NCBI RefSeq assembly: GCF_042685365.1
Contig: NZ_JBHUMY010000007.1
Span: 62,001 to 126,000 of the forward strand
Reading direction: 5' to 3'
DNA: 64,000 nucleotides
Source: Paenibacillus_AP thailandensis
GTDB lineage: Bacteria; Bacillota; Bacilli; Paenibacillales; Paenibacillaceae
In this document: one piece after another, positions 62,091 to 64,000 of the stretch
Layout of the letters: each line of letters begins with the position of its first letter
Position numbering within the stretch: the first letter of the stretch is position 1
Notes under the pieces: generated by a model
Databases searched by the model: none
What the model saw: the letters and a program-made list of their open reading frames with translations, nothing else
Told to the model about the DNA's origin: nothing
Program-made: the position numbers and the translations under genes

Positions 62091-62275
62091 GTTGCTCTCT
62101 TATCCTCCTCTTCCGGCAATCCCGCCTATCGTTCGCAATCTTGCAGACGGGTCGGTTCATAGGCTCGAAGATTCGCAGGCTCATGCTTGCGAAACTCTCA
62201 ACCTGTCGAATCGAAGTTCTTTTCATCTTGAAATTTAACAGGAACGTCCGGCCGCCGCAAGTGCTCCCAAACCCG

Positions 62276-62305
62276 TTGACAACCGATTTACCGCTTTTTT
62301 ATACT
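62276..62305 (+). promoter_or_regulatory. Promoter of the RND operon
   Basis: TTGACA (62276-62281), spacing 18, TATACT (62300-62305). A GTTCA..TGAAC palindrome with a 5-base T-rich centre (62322-62336) lies just downstream and may be a repressor site. Confidence 0.6.
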
Positions 62306-62372
62306 GTAAAAGTACTGATTGGTTCATTTTTTGAACGATTTGGTTTTCCGTATACAGAAAGGAGCAGAGAGA

Positions 62373-63842
62373 ATGATTCACCGTACCAAGCAGAAACGAT
62401 CTTCTAGTTCTTGTCCAAGGACGGACGGTATCGCGTTGAACGAAAACTGTAGCGGGAATCCGGGAACAACGCACCGTTCCAAAACGACCGCGATCGCGGC
62501 TTGTGCCGTTGCGCTTGCTCTAATCGCTTCGGCCTGCTCGTCGGGGAGCGGCAAGGAAGCGGCAAGCGAAGCCGCTGCGGGCCGCACCGTACATACCGAA
62601 CAAGTGAAGGCGGAGCAGCTCGTCTCCTCCTCCTCTTTGGCGGGCACGCTGGAAGCCTATGAAGAAACGGTCGTGTCGTTCGAAGCGGACGGGCGCGTCT
62701 TGTCCGTCGCGGTCAAAGAAGGCGACTCCGTCAAAGCCGGCGACGTGCTGGCTCAGCTGAACGCGGCCGATTACGAATTGCAGCTTAGCCGCGCCGAAGC
62801 GGCCGTGCAGCAAGCCGAAGCCGCCCTGCAGTCGGCGAACGCCGGCCTCAATACGGCCGAGGCGCAAGTGGCGAGCGCCGAAGCGAACTTGCGGCAGGTG
62901 AACGACGGCGCAAGAAAGCAAGAGCTTGAACAGGCGGAGAATGCCGTCGAGGTGGCCAGAAGCGCCTATACGAAAGCAAAAACCGACGCCGAGCGGACGG
63001 CTGCGTTGTATGAAGAGGGGCTCGTCACGCTAAGCGACAAAGAAAACGCGGAGCTGTCGCTCACCAATGCGGAGAAGCAGCTTGCCAACGCGGAAGCGCA
63101 GCTCTCGCTCGTGCAGGAGGGCGCGACCGATGCGCAGAAGGCCGCAGCCGAAGCCGGCGTCGAGCAAGCGAAAGCCGGCGTGGCGACGGCGCTCGCCTCC
63201 CAGGCGCAAGCGAAGGCGGCGCAGCAGGAAGCGCTGGCTGCGCGCGAGCAAGCGCAGCTGATGCTCTCGCGAACGAAGCTTACCGCGCCGAAGGCGGGCG
63301 TCGTGCTGGAGCGGATGGTTGACGAAGGCGAGCTGACCGGCGGCGGCCAGCCCGCGATCCGGCTTGGCCGAATCGACCGGCTGAAGACGCTGCTGTCGGT
63401 GCCCGACAGCGAAATTGCCGATTGGAAGGTCGGGCAAAACGTTACGGTCGAGCTGTACGGCGAAACGAGAACCGGCACCGTCGCCAATATTTACCCGACG
63501 GCTAGCGCAGGCACCGGCTCCGTCCGCGTCGAGGTCGCGATCGAGAACAAGAAGCTCGACTGGGCGCCCGGCCAAGTCGTTAAAGCGTCGCGCAGCGGCG
63601 AAGCCAAAAAAGGCATCACCGTCCCCGCCGGAGCGGTCATCAGCAACGGCGACAAGCCGTACGTCTTCAAAGCGGTGGACGGCAAAGCGGTCAAAACGGA
63701 CGTCGAAATCGGCGAGCTGTACGGCAACCGCCTGTTGATCGCGAGCGGGCTGAACGAAGGCGACGTCATCGTGACGAGCGGCGCCAGCCTGCTGCTGGAC
63801 GGAGATCCGATCGATACGGCGGAGGAAGCGGGCAATGATTGA
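62373..63842 (+). CDS. RND efflux membrane-fusion lipoprotein (HlyD/AcrA-type)
   Basis: 489 aa from ATG 62373 (AAAGGAG 8 bases upstream). Lipobox ASAC with Cys55 after an unusually long N-region, biotinyl/lipoyl-like half-motifs (VVSFEADGRVLSVAVKEGD ... TAPKAGVVLERMVDEG), a long coiled-coil hairpin (~140-320) and beta-barrel/MP domains to the end. The stop overlaps the start of the RND pump by 8 bases. Confidence 0.92.
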   Translation: MIHRTKQKRSSSSCPRTDGIALNENCSGNPGTTHRSKTTAIAACAVALALIASACSSGSGKEAASEAAAGRTVHTEQVKAEQLVSSSSLAGTLEAYEETVVSFEADGRVLSVAVKEGDSVKAGDVLAQLNAADYELQLSRAEAAVQQAEAALQSANAGLNTAEAQVASAEANLRQVNDGARKQELEQAENAVEVARSAYTKAKTDAERTAALYEEGLVTLSDKENAELSLTNAEKQLANAEAQLSLVQEGATDAQKAAAEAGVEQAKAGVATALASQAQAKAAQQEALAAREQAQLMLSRTKLTAPKAGVVLERMVDEGELTGGGQPAIRLGRIDRLKTLLSVPDSEIADWKVGQNVTVELYGETRTGTVANIYPTASAGTGSVRVEVAIENKKLDWAPGQVVKASRSGEAKKGITVPAGAVISNGDKPYVFKAVDGKAVKTDVEIGELYGNRLLIASGLNEGDVIVTSGASLLLDGDPIDTAEEAGND

Positions 63843-64000
63843 ATATATTATTAAAAAACGCAAAATCACGCTATTATGCTTCGCCATCGCCATAGCGGCC
63901 GGCATATTCAGCTTCCTGCAGCTTCCGCGCCAGGAAATGCCCGATATTATCGTCAAGCAAGCGATTGTCACGACGGTATACCCGGGAGCATCGCCCGAGA
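63835..64000 (+). CDS. RND-family efflux permease, N-terminal fragment
   Basis: Open frame cut by the window edge; 55 residues seen. TM1 (ITLLCFAIAIAAGIFSFLQL) and the following PRQEMPDI..VTTVYPGASPE segment are the diagnostic start of AcrB/RND pumps (porter-domain beginning). GGAGGAAG precedes ATG 63835 and the gene overlaps the fusion-protein stop. Substrate unknown. Confidence 0.9.
   Translation, partial: MIEYIIKKRKITLLCFAIAIAAGIFSFLQLPRQEMPDIIVKQAIVTTVYPGASPE

Overview
The window looks like chromosomal DNA from a spore-forming, low-membrane-complexity Firmicute of the Paenibacillus/Cohnella type. The reasons are strong AGGAGG-type ribosome binding sites, a T-box leader, two guanidine-I (ykkC) riboswitches, YitT, LapA, RbsD/FucU, AraC and Cache-kinase families, a secreted GH26 enzyme with a C-terminal stalk domain, and a moderately high GC content. 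This assignment is inference from gene content; there is no rRNA or tRNA here.

Layout. 0-14.8 kb: an AraC regulator with a FAD oxidoreductase, a two-component pair (response regulator then kinase) followed by a multi-spanning membrane protein with CxxC motifs, a CorA-like channel, a Gfo/Idh oxidoreductase with a cre-like site, a CDF zinc exporter, two convergent alpha/beta hydrolases, a GH26 mannanase-like enzyme, and small or membrane proteins (LapA, YitT). 15-19 kb: a collagen-like Gly-Pro repeat that is open on both strands, a LacI regulator, and a T-box-controlled divergent seryl-tRNA synthetase. 18.5-29 kb: a second response regulator/Cache kinase pair, tandem paralogous copper amine oxidases, a rhamnogalacturonan-acetylesterase-like SGNH enzyme, a His-rich secreted protein and a frameshifted small membrane ORF.

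29-38 kb is the most coherent system. A guanidine-degradation operon (carboxyguanidine deiminase subunits, biotin-dependent guanidine/urea carboxylase, allophanate hydrolase) runs leftward behind one guanidine-I riboswitch, and an APC permease runs rightward behind a second. The two riboswitches are back to back in one 0.5 kb intergenic region. The inferred pathway is import of guanidine, carboxylation, deimination to allophanate, and hydrolysis to ammonia and CO2.

38-64 kb: a DJ-1/PfpI protein, a MarR gene with an internally deleted membrane-protein remnant, a phosphonate-type ABC transporter operon (phnD, two phnE, phnC) ending in a CX5R phosphatase and divergent from a GntR regulator, and a 0.5 kb repeat-rich spacer. 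Then come a hexuronate operon (fucU-like, uxaB, uxaA) with a divergent AraC regulator, an acyltransferase, a TetR/pentapeptide-repeat pair sharing an operator, a beta-lactamase-fold esterase, a CdsA-like enzyme, SstT, a helveticin-J-like protein, a Nudix enzyme and an N-acetylglucosamine-kinase-like protein. The window ends in a divergent TolC-like / membrane-fusion lipoprotein / RND pump locus, cut by the window edge.
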